Below, piece after piece: positions 15,593-24,612 of a stretch of 64,000 nucleotides of DNA (position 1 is its first letter; each line of letters begins with the position of its first letter). Where the stretch lies: contig NZ_QHHQ01000001.1 of assembly GCF_003258595.1 (NCBI RefSeq), positions 1,426,001 to 1,490,000 of the forward strand. The letters are read 5' to 3'. The stretch is from Acuticoccus sediminis (GTDB lineage: Bacteria; Pseudomonadota; Alphaproteobacteria; Rhizobiales; Amorphaceae). Under the pieces are notes generated by a model. The model was not told the DNA's origin, did no database searches, and worked only from the letters and a program-made list of their open reading frames with translations. The translations under genes and the position numbers were made by a program.

Positions 15593-17422
15593 TCAGGGGC
15601 AGGCGCCGTCGACCCAGTCCATCGCCGCCGCGATGTCGGTGAGGGGGAAGGCGTAGTGCCAGGCGATGCCCTCGGCGGTGGTGGCGTCAATGGTCAGCGT
15701 CTCTCCCGTGCGCATCGCGGCGGCGAGCGCCTGCGACTCGCCCGGATCGGCGACGAAGGCATGGACCCCGCGCGAGGTCATCGCGAACGTGCGGGCGTCG
15801 ACGGTGGCGGTGACCGGCACGTCGGCCTTGAGGTCGATGCCGAGGGTGAAGGTCGGTACCTGGCGGGTGCCGGTGCTCGCACGGTTGGTGACGAAGAACC
15901 AGACGCCGCCGTGCGGCGCCCAAACCGGCCGCTTCCGCTCCGGGGCGGCGAGCGTGTAGCAGGTGTCGCCGACGGTGGCGTCGGTGATCTTGTAGGTGTT
16001 CCACCCGTTGAAGGCGCCGGTCGCCGCGGTCTCCGACCCTCCCGGGACGGCGTCCGGAGAGCTTTCGGCCGCGGCGGCGGGTGTCGCGGTCGCCTGCGCC
16101 GCGGCAAGGTCGGTCACGCCGGCTTCGGCGACGGATGCCACCTGCAGCCCCGACGCCTCGCCGTCGGCCGCGGTGATCGCGATCGTGTCCGGCGCCGCCG
16201 CGTCAGAGGACGCCTCGCTGGCCTCCGCGACCTGACCCAGCGCCGGGTCGCGGCCGGAGGACTGCGAGCCGCCTGGCGCGGAAAGGGCGACCGCCGCCTC
16301 CGTGGCGGCCGCTTCGGTACCGGCCGCCGCAATGTCCTGCGCCGCGGTGACCGGCCCGGTATCGTCGGGCGAGGGCGCGGCGGCCTCCCCGGCGCGCTGG
16401 AGCTCCGCGATGCGCGCCTCGGCGAGGGCGGCGTACTCGGTGTCCCTGTACTGTGCCGCGAAAAACTCAAGCACGCGCACGGACGTCGAGGAGCTGAGGC
16501 TCTCCCAGGTCTTGGCTGCGAGCGTGTCGCGCTGGTTCCCGCCCGGAGAAGCCGCGGCGACCGGCGCGGCGGTGGCGGCATCCTCGCGCGGCCTGGCGCC
16601 GGCCGACAGCAGGGTCGTCAGTGTCGGCGACGCGGCGACGATCGCGGCCAGCGAACGGCCGGTGCCGCCATCCTCGACCGCCTCGGTGTGGAGGCCGACC
16701 ATCATGCGCGTCGTCAGGTCGAACAGCGGGGCGCCCGACGAGCCTGCGGCGGTGGCGCAGGTGTGCCGCAATGTCCCGTCGCCGGCGGGCGTGTCGGCAA
16801 GGCCGCAGCCGTCGAGCGTGACCGACTGTTCGGCGCCCGCGGGATAATGGACCGCGAACAGCGGCGGGCGGTCCTCGAGCCGTTCCGGGTGGAGCGGCAC
16901 CGTCCCCCAGTCCTCGCCGACGTTGCCGTGGACGCGCAGGATCGCGTAGTCGAGCACCTCGCTCGTCTCCAGCGCCGGCAGCTCGACATGGTAGGACGCG
17001 ACGCCGCTGCGTTCGCCGGGGGTGAGGTAGCCCATCCACAAAAGCCCCGCGAGGGCATCCGCGGCGCACTGACGGCTCGTCAGGACGAGGTCGGTGGCGA
17101 CGACGCTCGCGGTGCAGTAGGCGATCCCGCCCGCCTCACGCTGGACCGCCAGGCGGCCGACGGCGCGGGCGGTGATCCTGAGCACGTCGCGCTCGTGGAG
17201 CTTGCGGACGGGCGTGATGCTGTCCGATCCTGCCGGCGCGGCGAACCCGCGCGGCGACGGGTCGAGGTCGTAGATCGTTCCGGACGAGTAGAGGGCGACC
17301 TGCGCCGCCGAAGGGTCGGGCGTCGCAAGGAAGATGGCGAGGAACGCGGACGCGGCAATGCCGGCGCGGGCGAGCCGAATGGCGGTGCGAACCCGAGCGG
17401 TGGCGGCGATCAGCGTATGCAT
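15593..17422 (-). CDS. Secreted trypsin-like pseudoprotease fused to an IalB-like domain
   Basis: This 609-residue exported protein has a signal peptide (residues 1 to about 40). A chymotrypsin-fold domain (about 75-275) follows, then a helix resembling tetratricopeptide-type segments (about 305-345) and an Ala/Ser/Glu-rich linker (about 346-475). The last 130 residues look like invasion-associated locus B (WNTYKI...CYTLAAP...VWFFVTNR). In the protease domain Asp158 (LDYAILR) and Ser229 (AGSSGAP) are present and C103/C119 could form the usual disulfide. The catalytic His motif AAHC reads SRQC, so Gln118 replaces His. It is therefore probably inactive and used for binding. GGAGG lies 8 bases before the ATG. 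Confidence 0.8.
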   Translation of the reverse strand: MHTLIAATARVRTAIRLARAGIAASAFLAIFLATPDPSAAQVALYSSGTIYDLDPSPRGFAAPAGSDSITPVRKLHERDVLRITARAVGRLAVQREAGGIAYCTASVVATDLVLTSRQCAADALAGLLWMGYLTPGERSGVASYHVELPALETSEVLDYAILRVHGNVGEDWGTVPLHPERLEDRPPLFAVHYPAGAEQSVTLDGCGLADTPAGDGTLRHTCATAAGSSGAPLFDLTTRMMVGLHTEAVEDGGTGRSLAAIVAASPTLTTLLSAGARPREDAATAAPVAAASPGGNQRDTLAAKTWESLSSSTSVRVLEFFAAQYRDTEYAALAEARIAELQRAGEAAAPSPDDTGPVTAAQDIAAAGTEAAATEAAVALSAPGGSQSSGRDPALGQVAEASEASSDAAAPDTIAITAADGEASGLQVASVAEAGVTDLAAAQATATPAAAAESSPDAVPGGSETAATGAFNGWNTYKITDATVGDTCYTLAAPERKRPVWAPHGGVWFFVTNRASTGTRQVPTFTLGIDLKADVPVTATVDARTFAMTSRGVHAFVADPGESQALAAAMRTGETLTIDATTAEGIAWHYAFPLTDIAAAMDWVDGACP

Positions 17423-17600
17423 CGATCCGGCCTCCGGTCCAACTTGTGGCGGTGCGTTTCATATGCCGGGCCCTGCCGCAGAGTGCTGTGACTGACGTCA
17501 CGAGGCCGCTGATATCTCAGGATCCGTGCAGTAAAGCTTGTGCGTCAACTCATGGGCGCGCCACCGCCAGATGAGAGTATCGATCCGAGCGGAGTACAAT

Positions 17601-18383
17601 ATGACCGAATTGCCAGACGGACTTGCGGCGTTTTCGCTCGTGGGCCGGACCGCGCTCGTCACCGGGTCGAGCCAGGGGATCGGCTACGCCCTCGCGGCCG
17701 GTCTCGCCGCTGCCGGCGCGCGGGTCGTCCTCAACGGGCGCGACGTCGAGCGCCTCGCCGCCGCCGCCGCGCGCCTCGCCGGGGCAGGCGCGGACGTCGC
17801 CACCGTCGCCTTCGACGCGACCGACCATGCCGCCGTGCGCGCGGCCGTCGACGAGATCGAGGCCGGGGGCCGCGCGATCGACATCCTCGTCAACAACGCC
17901 GGGATGCAGCACCGCGCCCCGCTCGAGGAGTTTCCCGCCGAGGCGTTCGAGCGGCTGATGGCGACGAACGTCACCAGCGTCTTCAACGTCGGGCAGGCGG
18001 TGGCGCGGCACATGATCGGCCGCGGCGCGGGCAAGATCATCAACATCGCCTCGGTGCAGACGGCGCTCGCGCGGCCGGGGATCGCGCCCTACACGGCCTC
18101 CAAGGGAGCGGTGGCGAACCTCACCAAGGGGATGGCGACGGACTGGGCGCGCCATGGCCTCAACATCAACGCCATCGCGCCCGGCTACTTCGACACGCCG
18201 CTCAACGCGGCTCTCGTCGCCGACGCGGCGTTCTCGGCGTGGCTCGCCGGCCGCACGCCGCAGGGGCGGTGGGGTCGCCTGCCGGAACTCGTCGGCGCAT
18301 GCGTCTTCCTCGCCTCGGACGCGGCGAGCTTCGTCAACGGCCACACGCTGTTCGTCGACGGCGGCATCACGGCGAGCCTCTGA
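17601..18383 (+). CDS. SDR-family oxidoreductase, gluconate 5-dehydrogenase-like
   Basis: The 260-residue classical short-chain dehydrogenase has the cofactor motif TGSSQGIG (21-28), NNAG (98-101), and the catalytic Ser151, Tyr164 and Lys168 (YTASK). The opening FSLVGRTALVTGSSQGIG and IAPGYFDTPLN resemble gluconate 5-dehydrogenases (IdnO/Gno), which interconvert gluconate and 5-ketogluconate with NADP. Arg47 after strand 2 supports NADP use. The ATG at 17601 has GGAG 6 bases upstream. It stands alone, so the substrate assignment is tentative. Confidence 0.85.
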   Translation: MTELPDGLAAFSLVGRTALVTGSSQGIGYALAAGLAAAGARVVLNGRDVERLAAAAARLAGAGADVATVAFDATDHAAVRAAVDEIEAGGRAIDILVNNAGMQHRAPLEEFPAEAFERLMATNVTSVFNVGQAVARHMIGRGAGKIINIASVQTALARPGIAPYTASKGAVANLTKGMATDWARHGLNINAIAPGYFDTPLNAALVADAAFSAWLAGRTPQGRWGRLPELVGACVFLASDAASFVNGHTLFVDGGITASL

Positions 18384-18411
18384 CGCCCTTCGGCGCCGCT
18401 CGCCGGCGGGA

Positions 18412-19266
18412 CTATTTGGTGGCAGACGACGGGCGCTCGATCACGACCAGCGGATCCGGGTTGCGCGCCCACTTCACGCCGCTCCACGTGACGGCCCGGA
18501 CCTCCATGCGCCCGTCGGCGATCTCGATCAGGTTGAAGGCGTTCGCCTCGCCGCGCGTGCGGGAGGAGAGGGCGGTTCCGGCCTGGATCACCGTCACGCG
18601 GTGCGCCGCCTCGCCGGCCTCGGCGACTACGGCCGAGGTCGCCGGCGCCGTCTCGAACGCGGCGGCGTAGGTGCGGTGGAGGTGGCCGGCGGTGACGAGG
18701 TCGACGCGCTCGTCCACGAACACCTTCAGCGCCTTCTTCGCCCGCTGCACGATCGCCTTCGGGCGCGTGGCGAGGTCCGCCCCCTCCTCCTCGAGGAAGG
18801 GGTGGTGGGCGACGATGATCCGGAAGGCGCCGTCGGGCGCCACGACGAAACGCTCGTCGAGGGTCCGGATCTGCCCGCGCGACAGGCTGCCGTGCGACCA
18901 GTCGAGCTTCAGGCGCATCCGCCGCGCCGTGTTCAGCCCCACCACCGCGACGTCCGGCCCGAACCAGGCCGGCTCGAGGTCCTCGGCGATGTAGTGGCGC
19001 CAGCGCCGCCACGGGTGCAGCAGGCGCTCGGGAATGTTCCAGGGGGTGACGTCGTGGTTGCCCGGCACCGCCAGCGTGGGCGCCTTCAGGCGGTCGATGA
19101 ACTCCCGGGCGCGTTCGAACTCGTCGTGGCGGGCGGCGAGGGTGAGGTCTCCGGAGAGAATCACGAGGTCGAGCTCGGCGACGTTGAGCTCGTGGATGAG
19201 GGTTTCCGTCGTGGCCGGGTCTTCCGATCCGAAATGGAGGTCAGAGACCTGGGCGATTGTCGTCAC
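18412..19266 (-). CDS. Metallophosphoesterase, CpdA-like
   Basis: The 284-residue calcineurin-type phosphoesterase has the complete metal motif set: SDLHFG, SGDLT, PGNHDV, AHHPF and TAGHLHRT. The layout is that of class III cyclic nucleotide phosphodiesterases (CpdA) but no specificity residue decides the substrate. The start is a GTG whose bases overlap the TGA of the lipid-kinase gene (GTGA), so the two are coupled and form a two-gene minus-strand operon. A link to lipid phosphate or nucleotide turnover is possible. Confidence 0.87.
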   Translation of the reverse strand: MTTIAQVSDLHFGSEDPATTETLIHELNVAELDLVILSGDLTLAARHDEFERAREFIDRLKAPTLAVPGNHDVTPWNIPERLLHPWRRWRHYIAEDLEPAWFGPDVAVVGLNTARRMRLKLDWSHGSLSRGQIRTLDERFVVAPDGAFRIIVAHHPFLEEEGADLATRPKAIVQRAKKALKVFVDERVDLVTAGHLHRTYAAAFETAPATSAVVAEAGEAAHRVTVIQAGTALSSRTRGEANAFNLIEIADGRMEVRAVTWSGVKWARNPDPLVVIERPSSATK

Positions 19267-20150
19267 GGCTCCTCCTTGGGGGCGAAGACTTTGATTTCCC
19301 CGCGGACGATCTCAACCGTGCAGGGTGAGGCGATCAGCGTGCTTTCGCCGTCCAGCATGGCATGCATGCGGCGGCGGGGGCCGGCGATGGTGGCGCCGGT
19401 GGCGACGACCTTGTCGACGTGCTCGTCGCTGGCGAGCTGGCCGAAGGCGCCGCGCACGAGGAGCCGGGCGACGTCCGCGCCGGTCTCGGGGTGGATCGCG
19501 AACACCGTCATCTGCCCGTTCGCGAAGGAGACGCGGCGCGGTCGTGGCAGCATCCAGTCGCCGATGGTTCCGACGAGGAGGGCGAAGGACGGCGCGGTGA
19601 GGACCTTCTCCCCGCCGTCGGTCGCGGCGTTCAGCGTCATCTTCGGATCGCGCGGCAGTGTCGTCAGCGCGTGCGCGGCGAGCCAGATGCGGTCGAGGAT
19701 GCGCATCCTGCCGCGGCGGGCCTCGCGGTGGACGCCGATGCGCACCGGCAGCCCGGTGAACAGCGTGTGCATGAAGACCCGGTCGCCGACGCGTCCGTAG
19801 TCGACGTCGCGCGTCACGCCGTCGGCGATGACCCTGGCGGCCGCCTCCGTGTCCTCCGGAATGCCGAAGTCGTAGGCGAGGAGGTTCATCGTGCCAGCCG
19901 GGAGGATCCCGATCGGCCGGCCACCGCGGTGAGCCTCGATCGCCGCGCGGATCGTGCCGTCGCCGCCGCTGACGACGATGATGTCAGCTTCGGCGTCGCG
20001 GCTCTGTTTCAGCTGCGCGGAGAGGTCGCCCCGCATGGGCGTGACGGTGATGCCGACGCGCTCCAGCGCGGCGACAGTGGTGTCGAGGGCGTCATGGTGT
20101 TCCAGGTGTCGCCCGGAGGAGGCGTTGAAAATCAAGGCTGCCGACGGCAT
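19263..20150 (-). CDS. Diacylglycerol kinase family protein
   Basis: The 295-residue protein belongs to the DAGK catalytic-domain family (YegS/DgkB-like), which phosphorylates diacylglycerol or related lipids. The N-terminal strand ALIFNASSG and the nucleotide loop SGGDGTIRAA are clear, and LPAGTMNLLAYDFG matches the conserved LPxGTxNxxA motif. The frame stays open upstream to 20423, but family alignment places the start at the ATG at 20150 (MPSAALIF). It is first in an operon with the phosphoesterase. It is divergent from the ycjX-like gene. Confidence 0.87.
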   Translation of the reverse strand: MPSAALIFNASSGRHLEHHDALDTTVAALERVGITVTPMRGDLSAQLKQSRDAEADIIVVSGGDGTIRAAIEAHRGGRPIGILPAGTMNLLAYDFGIPEDTEAAARVIADGVTRDVDYGRVGDRVFMHTLFTGLPVRIGVHREARRGRMRILDRIWLAAHALTTLPRDPKMTLNAATDGGEKVLTAPSFALLVGTIGDWMLPRPRRVSFANGQMTVFAIHPETGADVARLLVRGAFGQLASDEHVDKVVATGATIAGPRRRMHAMLDGESTLIASPCTVEIVRGEIKVFAPKEEP

Positions 20151-20295
20151 CGAGGTCTCGCGTTCCAGTCGTACCTGAACGCGGGAGCGTTCAGATTTGT
20201 TGCCACCGGCTGCAATTTCGTGAGCGCATGGCTGGGCCGGGTGTTCATAAACCGTTTCGCGATCTAATGGAGCCGGGGAGAACGAGGGGGCGAGC

Positions 20296-21741
20296 GTGCG
20301 CGAGCGTTGGCGGCGAATCGGTGGTGAGGCGATGACGGCGGCGGGGGCCGTCGGCGAGCGCCTGGGCGAGGCGTTCTCGCCCACACTGCGCCTCGGCGTC
20401 ACCGGGCTGTCGCGCTCGGGCAAGACGGTGTTTCTCGCCGCGCTGGTGCATAATCTGGTCCACGGCGGCCGCCTGCCGCTGTTCGCGCCCTATGCCGAGG
20501 GGCGGCTCTCCAGCGCCGGTCTCGCGCCGCAGCCGGACGACGAAGTGCCGCGCTTTCCCTACGAGGACCATGTGCGCGCGCTGGTGGACGAACGTGTGTG
20601 GCCGTCGTCGACACGCAAGATCGCGCAGCTGCGCGTGACGATCGAGTACGAGAGCGCGCGGGTGCTGACGCGCCGATTCGGCTCCGGACGGCTGCACCTC
20701 GACCTCGTCGACTATCCGGGCGAGTGGCTCCTCGACCTGCCGCTGATGCATCTCGACTATGCGGCCTGGTGTCGCGAGGCGATGGACGAGGCCGCCCGCC
20801 GCCCGGCCGACGCGGCACCCTTCACCACCGCGCTCCAGGGCGTCGACCCCTCCGCGCCCGCGAGCGAGGCGGTGGCGCAGGCCCTCGCGGAGGCCTTCAC
20901 GCGGTACCTGAAGGACGCGCGGGCCGACCCCAACGCGCTCGCCTCGCTGCCGCCCGGGCGCTTCCTGATGCCGGGTGACATGGAGGGGTCCCCCGCGCTC
21001 ACCTTCGCGCCGCTGCCGATCACCGCCAGCGAGGCCGCGCCGGGCTCGCTGCAGGCGATGATGGAGCGGCGCTACGAGTCCTACAAAACCCATGTCGTGC
21101 GGCCCTTCTTCAAGGACCACTTCGCCCGGCTCGACCGGCAGATCGTCCTCGTCGACGTGCTGGCGGCGCTCAACGGCGGGCCGCAGGCGCTCGACGAGCT
21201 GCGGCGGGCGCTGCGCGGCGTGCTGTCCTGCTTCCGCACCGGCAAGCTCTCCTTCCTCGGCGCGCTGGTGGACCGGCGCATCCAGAAGATCCTCTTCGTC
21301 GCCACCAAGGCCGACCACATCCACCACGCCGACCACGACCGCCTGGAGCGCATCCTGAAGCATCTGGTCGCGGAGGCGGTGCAGACGGCCGAGTTCTCCG
21401 GCGCGGAGGTGGACGTCGCCGCCATGGCCGCCGTCCGGGCGACGCGCGAGGCGAGCGTGACGCGCGGCGGCGAGACCTTCCTCACCATCGCCGGGACGCC
21501 CATGGAGGGCGAGCGCATCGGCGAGCGCGTGTTCGACGGGCGCAAGGAGGTGGGGCTCTTCCCCGGCGACCTGCCCGACGACCCGCGCGAGGTGTTCGAG
21601 ACGCCGCGGGACGAGTACGGTGTGACGACCTTGCGATTCCGGCCGGGCAGGATCGAGACGGCCGGCGAGGTGACGTTGTCGCTCCCGCACATCCGGCTCG
21701 ACCGGGTGCTCCAGTACCTCATCGGAGACCGCCTCCAATGA
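20296..21741 (+). CDS. YcjX-family GTPase-like protein
   Basis: The 481-residue protein matches the YcjX/DUF463 family: a P-loop GLSRSGKTVFLAAL near residue 37, LVDYPGEWLLDLPLM near 137, and LFVATKADHIHH near 333 as the guanine-specificity TKAD motif. YcjX stands with YcjF in the phage-shock neighbourhood of many proteobacteria, and its exact job is unsettled. Start is a GTG with GAGGGGG 5 bases upstream. Its stop overlaps the next start (ATGA). Confidence 0.87.
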   Translation: MRERWRRIGGEAMTAAGAVGERLGEAFSPTLRLGVTGLSRSGKTVFLAALVHNLVHGGRLPLFAPYAEGRLSSAGLAPQPDDEVPRFPYEDHVRALVDERVWPSSTRKIAQLRVTIEYESARVLTRRFGSGRLHLDLVDYPGEWLLDLPLMHLDYAAWCREAMDEAARRPADAAPFTTALQGVDPSAPASEAVAQALAEAFTRYLKDARADPNALASLPPGRFLMPGDMEGSPALTFAPLPITASEAAPGSLQAMMERRYESYKTHVVRPFFKDHFARLDRQIVLVDVLAALNGGPQALDELRRALRGVLSCFRTGKLSFLGALVDRRIQKILFVATKADHIHHADHDRLERILKHLVAEAVQTAEFSGAEVDVAAMAAVRATREASVTRGGETFLTIAGTPMEGERIGERVFDGRKEVGLFPGDLPDDPREVFETPRDEYGVTTLRFRPGRIETAGEVTLSLPHIRLDRVLQYLIGDRLQ

Positions 21742-22847
21742 ACAAGCGCCGCCCCATCGTGTTCGATATCGACGAGGTCGAGTTCGACGACGAGGCGTTC
21801 GAGCCGGAGGCGCCCGAGGTCGAGGCCTTCGAGCCGCTGCCCGAGCGGGAGGCGGAGCCCGAACCCGCGGCCGCCTCGCCGACGGGCGGCCGGCGGTCGG
21901 GCCGGCGGGGACGGCGGGAGGCGGACCCCATCAACGAGCCGGAGTCGCGCGCGGCCCCGGTCGTGACGCCGGCGCCGCTCAGGCGCAGGCGCCGCTGGAG
22001 CTGGCTGTCGGTCTTCACCGTCGGCATCTCCGGACTGGCCGCGCTGGCGCTGTCCATCTCGCTCTACGCCTTCGTCGAGGACCTCCTGGCGCGGATCCCG
22101 GCGCTCGGCTGGCTCGCCGCCGTCCTGACCGCGCTCGTCGTCGTCGGGCTGTTCGGCATGGTGCTGCGCGAGTGGCTGGCGATCCGGCACCTCAAGCAGA
22201 TCGAGAACCTGAGGCGCCGCGCCGACGAAGCGGTCGCCACCGACGACCCGGCCGACGCGCGCGACGTCCTGGCCGACCTCATCGACCTCTACGGCGACCG
22301 CCCTGCCACCGCCCGCGGACGCAAGGCGTTGAAGAGCCACATGCGCGAGGTGATCGACGGGCGCGACCTCATCGCACTGGGCGAGCGCGAGGTGCTGTCC
22401 CCGCTCGACCGGCAGGCGACGACGCAGATCGTCGCCTCGGCGCGGCGGGTGGCGGCGGTGACGGCCCTGTCGCCGCGCGCGCTGGTGGATATCGCCTACG
22501 TCGTCTTCGCGGCGCTGTCGCTGGTGCGGCAGATCGCGATGATCTACGGCGGGCGGCCGGGTACGCTCGGCTTCCTGCGCGTCCTGCGCCACGCCATCGC
22601 CCACCTCGCCGTGACCGGTGGGATGGCGGCGACCGACTCGCTGATCGGCGAAGTGATCGGCAAGGGGATCGCGGCCAAGCTCTCCGCCCGCCTCGGCGAG
22701 GGCATCGTCAACGGACTGATGACGGCGCGGCTGGGGCTGGCGGCACTCGACGTCCTGCGCCCGCTCCCCTTCCACGGCACGCGCCGCCCGCGCATCAACG
22801 ACGTCATGGCCGAGATCGCCAAGATCGCGCCGAAGGACGACAGGTAG
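21738..22847 (+). CDS. YcjF-family membrane protein (TIGR01620/DUF697)
   Basis: The 369-residue protein has an acidic and proline-rich cytoplasmic N-terminus (about 1-80), two hydrophobic helices (about 95-117 and 124-150), a helical middle part and a DUF697-like C-terminal region with Gly/Ala-rich hydrophobic segments. It is translationally coupled to the YcjX-family gene, the arrangement seen in E. coli. The pair likely acts together at the inner membrane, perhaps in envelope stress. No psp genes are in the window. Confidence 0.85.
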   Translation: MNKRRPIVFDIDEVEFDDEAFEPEAPEVEAFEPLPEREAEPEPAAASPTGGRRSGRRGRREADPINEPESRAAPVVTPAPLRRRRRWSWLSVFTVGISGLAALALSISLYAFVEDLLARIPALGWLAAVLTALVVVGLFGMVLREWLAIRHLKQIENLRRRADEAVATDDPADARDVLADLIDLYGDRPATARGRKALKSHMREVIDGRDLIALGEREVLSPLDRQATTQIVASARRVAAVTALSPRALVDIAYVVFAALSLVRQIAMIYGGRPGTLGFLRVLRHAIAHLAVTGGMAATDSLIGEVIGKGIAAKLSARLGEGIVNGLMTARLGLAALDVLRPLPFHGTRRPRINDVMAEIAKIAPKDDR

Positions 22848-22894
22848 CCGGGTCGGGCAACACGTGCCGCCTTTGGTTGAGAGATAATAATGTT

Positions 22895-22920
22895 ATCCTC
22901 GGGCGCAGTTTTCCGAGGAT
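22895..22920 (+). promoter_or_regulatory. Hairpin covering the ribosome binding site of the Rid-family gene
   Basis: ATCCTCGG (22895-22902) pairs perfectly with CCGAGGAT (22913-22920) around a 10-base loop. The right arm contains GAGGAT, the ribosome binding site lying 5 bases before the ATG at 22926. The structure could hide the site, or be a symmetric protein operator. It is followed directly by the gene, so it is not a terminator of the Rid gene. It could instead terminate the ycjF transcript. Confidence 0.4.
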
Positions 22921-22925
22921 CTGGC

Positions 22926-23327
22926 ATGAGATACGAACGCGAACTCATCTCGAACGGCAATCCGATGGAGGCGATCGTCGGGTTCAGCCGAGCCGTGCGC
23001 GTCGGCCCGTACATCGCGATCGGCGGGACGGCTCCCGTGGACGCGAGCGGCAGGACGGTGGGCGTCGGCGACGCGGCGGCGCAGGCGCGCCAATGCCTCG
23101 AAATCATCAAGGCCGCGCTGGAGCAGGCGGGATCCGGCCTGCAGGACGTCGTGCGGACCCGCGTCATCCTGACCAACATCGACGACTGGAAGGCCGTGAT
23201 CGACGTGCGCAAGGAATATTTCGCCGACGTGCGTCCGGTCGACACGATCATGGCGGTCGATCGCTTCGTGAACCCCGAGTGGCTGGTCGAATTCGAGGTT
23301 GACGCAGTCGTCGCCGATCGCACGTAG
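22926..23327 (+). CDS. Rid (YjgF/YER057c/UK114) family protein, non-canonical
   Basis: The 133-residue protein is a single Rid domain: GPYIAIGGTAPVDASG, QARQCLEIIKAALEQAGS, DVVRTRVILTNIDDW and a closing VEFEVDAVV. RidA imine deaminases need an Arg in a PxRS/T motif; here the motif reads PVDT, with Asp106 in its place. Deaminase activity is therefore unlikely, and it belongs with the Rid subgroups of unknown function. The ATG at 22926 has GAGGAT upstream, and an upstream frame to 22890 lacks a site. Confidence 0.85.
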   Translation: MRYERELISNGNPMEAIVGFSRAVRVGPYIAIGGTAPVDASGRTVGVGDAAAQARQCLEIIKAALEQAGSGLQDVVRTRVILTNIDDWKAVIDVRKEYFADVRPVDTIMAVDRFVNPEWLVEFEVDAVVADRT

Positions 23328-23412
23328 AAAGGGTGGCGGTGACGCGGCCGGATGCGGCTCGTCAGCGCCGGCCGCGATGCTATAACGGCCGTCGGCCCAA
23401 AGGAGTGTCGCG

Positions 23413-24597
23413 ATGTTCACGCCGTTGTTCGAAGGCCTGCGCAAGGAAGGCGTGCCCGTGTCCCTGCGCGAGTACCTGACGCTTCTGGAAGCGATGCAGG
23501 GCGGTCTCGCCGACGACGATATCGAGACGTTCTACTACCTCGCCCGCTCCACCCTGGTGAAGGACGAGACGAAGATCGACGCGTTCGACCGCGTCTTCGG
23601 CCGCGTCTTCCAGGGTCTGCAGTCGCTGTCGGAGGCGGCGGACGGCGTCGACGTCGCCGAGCTTCCCGAGGAGTGGCTGCGCGCGCTCGCCGACCGGGTC
23701 TTCACCGAGGAGGAGAAGGCCCAGATCGAGGCGCTCGGCGGCTTCGAGAAGCTGATGGAGACGCTGCGCCAGCGCCTCGAGGAGCAGAAGGGGCGCCACC
23801 AGGGCGGCAACAAGTGGATCGGGACCGGCGGCACCTCGCCGTTCGGCCACGGCGGCTACAATCCGGAGGGCGTGCGCATCGGCGGGCCCGGGCGCCACCG
23901 CCGCGCGGTGAAGGTCTGGGACAAGCGCGAGTTCCGCGACCTCGACGGCGACGTCGAGATCGGCACCCGCGCGATCCGCATCGCCCTGCGCAAGCTGAGG
24001 AAGCTCGCCCGCACCGGCGCGGCGGAGGAGCTCGACCTCCCCGAGACCATCGAGGCGACCGCGCGCGAGGGGTTCCTCGACGTCCGCACCCGGCGCGAGC
24101 GGCAGAACGCCATCCGCGTGCTCCTGCTGCTCGACATCGGCGGCTCGATGGACGACCACGTGAAGGTCTGCGAGGAGCTGTTCTCGGCAGCGAAGTCGGA
24201 ATTCAACTCGCTGACGCAGTTCTACTTTCACAATTGCGTTTATGAGGGGCTGTGGACCTCCAACGCGCGCCGCCGCACGGAGGTGACCTCGACGATCGAC
24301 ATCATCCGCCGCTTTCCGCCGGATACGCGGCTGATCTTCGTGGGCGACGCGGCGATGAGCCCGTACGAGATCGTCGCCCCCGGCGGCTCGGTGGAGCACT
24401 GGAACGCGGAGGCGGGGGCGATCTGGCTGCAGCGACTTCTCGGTCATTTTACCAAGGCTGCGTGGATCAACCCGGTCCGGGGTGATCTATGGAAATACAC
24501 GCAGTCGACCGAGCTGCTGATGGACATCATGGACGGGCGGATGTTCGAGCTCACGCTGTCCGGTCTCGACGCTGCCATCGACGCGCTGAGGCGGTAG
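23413..24597 (+). CDS. VWA-domain protein, CoxE-like partner of a MoxR ATPase
   Basis: The 394-residue protein has a helical N-terminal half with a Gly-rich stretch (about 130-160). A von Willebrand A domain begins at LLLLDIGGSMDD. The metal site reads D241-x-G243-x-S245 instead of the usual DxSxS, so one Ser ligand is Gly. Such proteins work with MoxR-type AAA ATPases in maturing or inserting metal centres or in stress adaptation. A MoxR gene lies 2 kb away on the opposite strand. AAAGGAG stands 8 bases before the ATG. Confidence 0.83.
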   Translation: MFTPLFEGLRKEGVPVSLREYLTLLEAMQGGLADDDIETFYYLARSTLVKDETKIDAFDRVFGRVFQGLQSLSEAADGVDVAELPEEWLRALADRVFTEEEKAQIEALGGFEKLMETLRQRLEEQKGRHQGGNKWIGTGGTSPFGHGGYNPEGVRIGGPGRHRRAVKVWDKREFRDLDGDVEIGTRAIRIALRKLRKLARTGAAEELDLPETIEATAREGFLDVRTRRERQNAIRVLLLLDIGGSMDDHVKVCEELFSAAKSEFNSLTQFYFHNCVYEGLWTSNARRRTEVTSTIDIIRRFPPDTRLIFVGDAAMSPYEIVAPGGSVEHWNAEAGAIWLQRLLGHFTKAAWINPVRGDLWKYTQSTELLMDIMDGRMFELTLSGLDAAIDALRR

Positions 24598-24612
24598 GGC
24601 CGCGGGACGACT

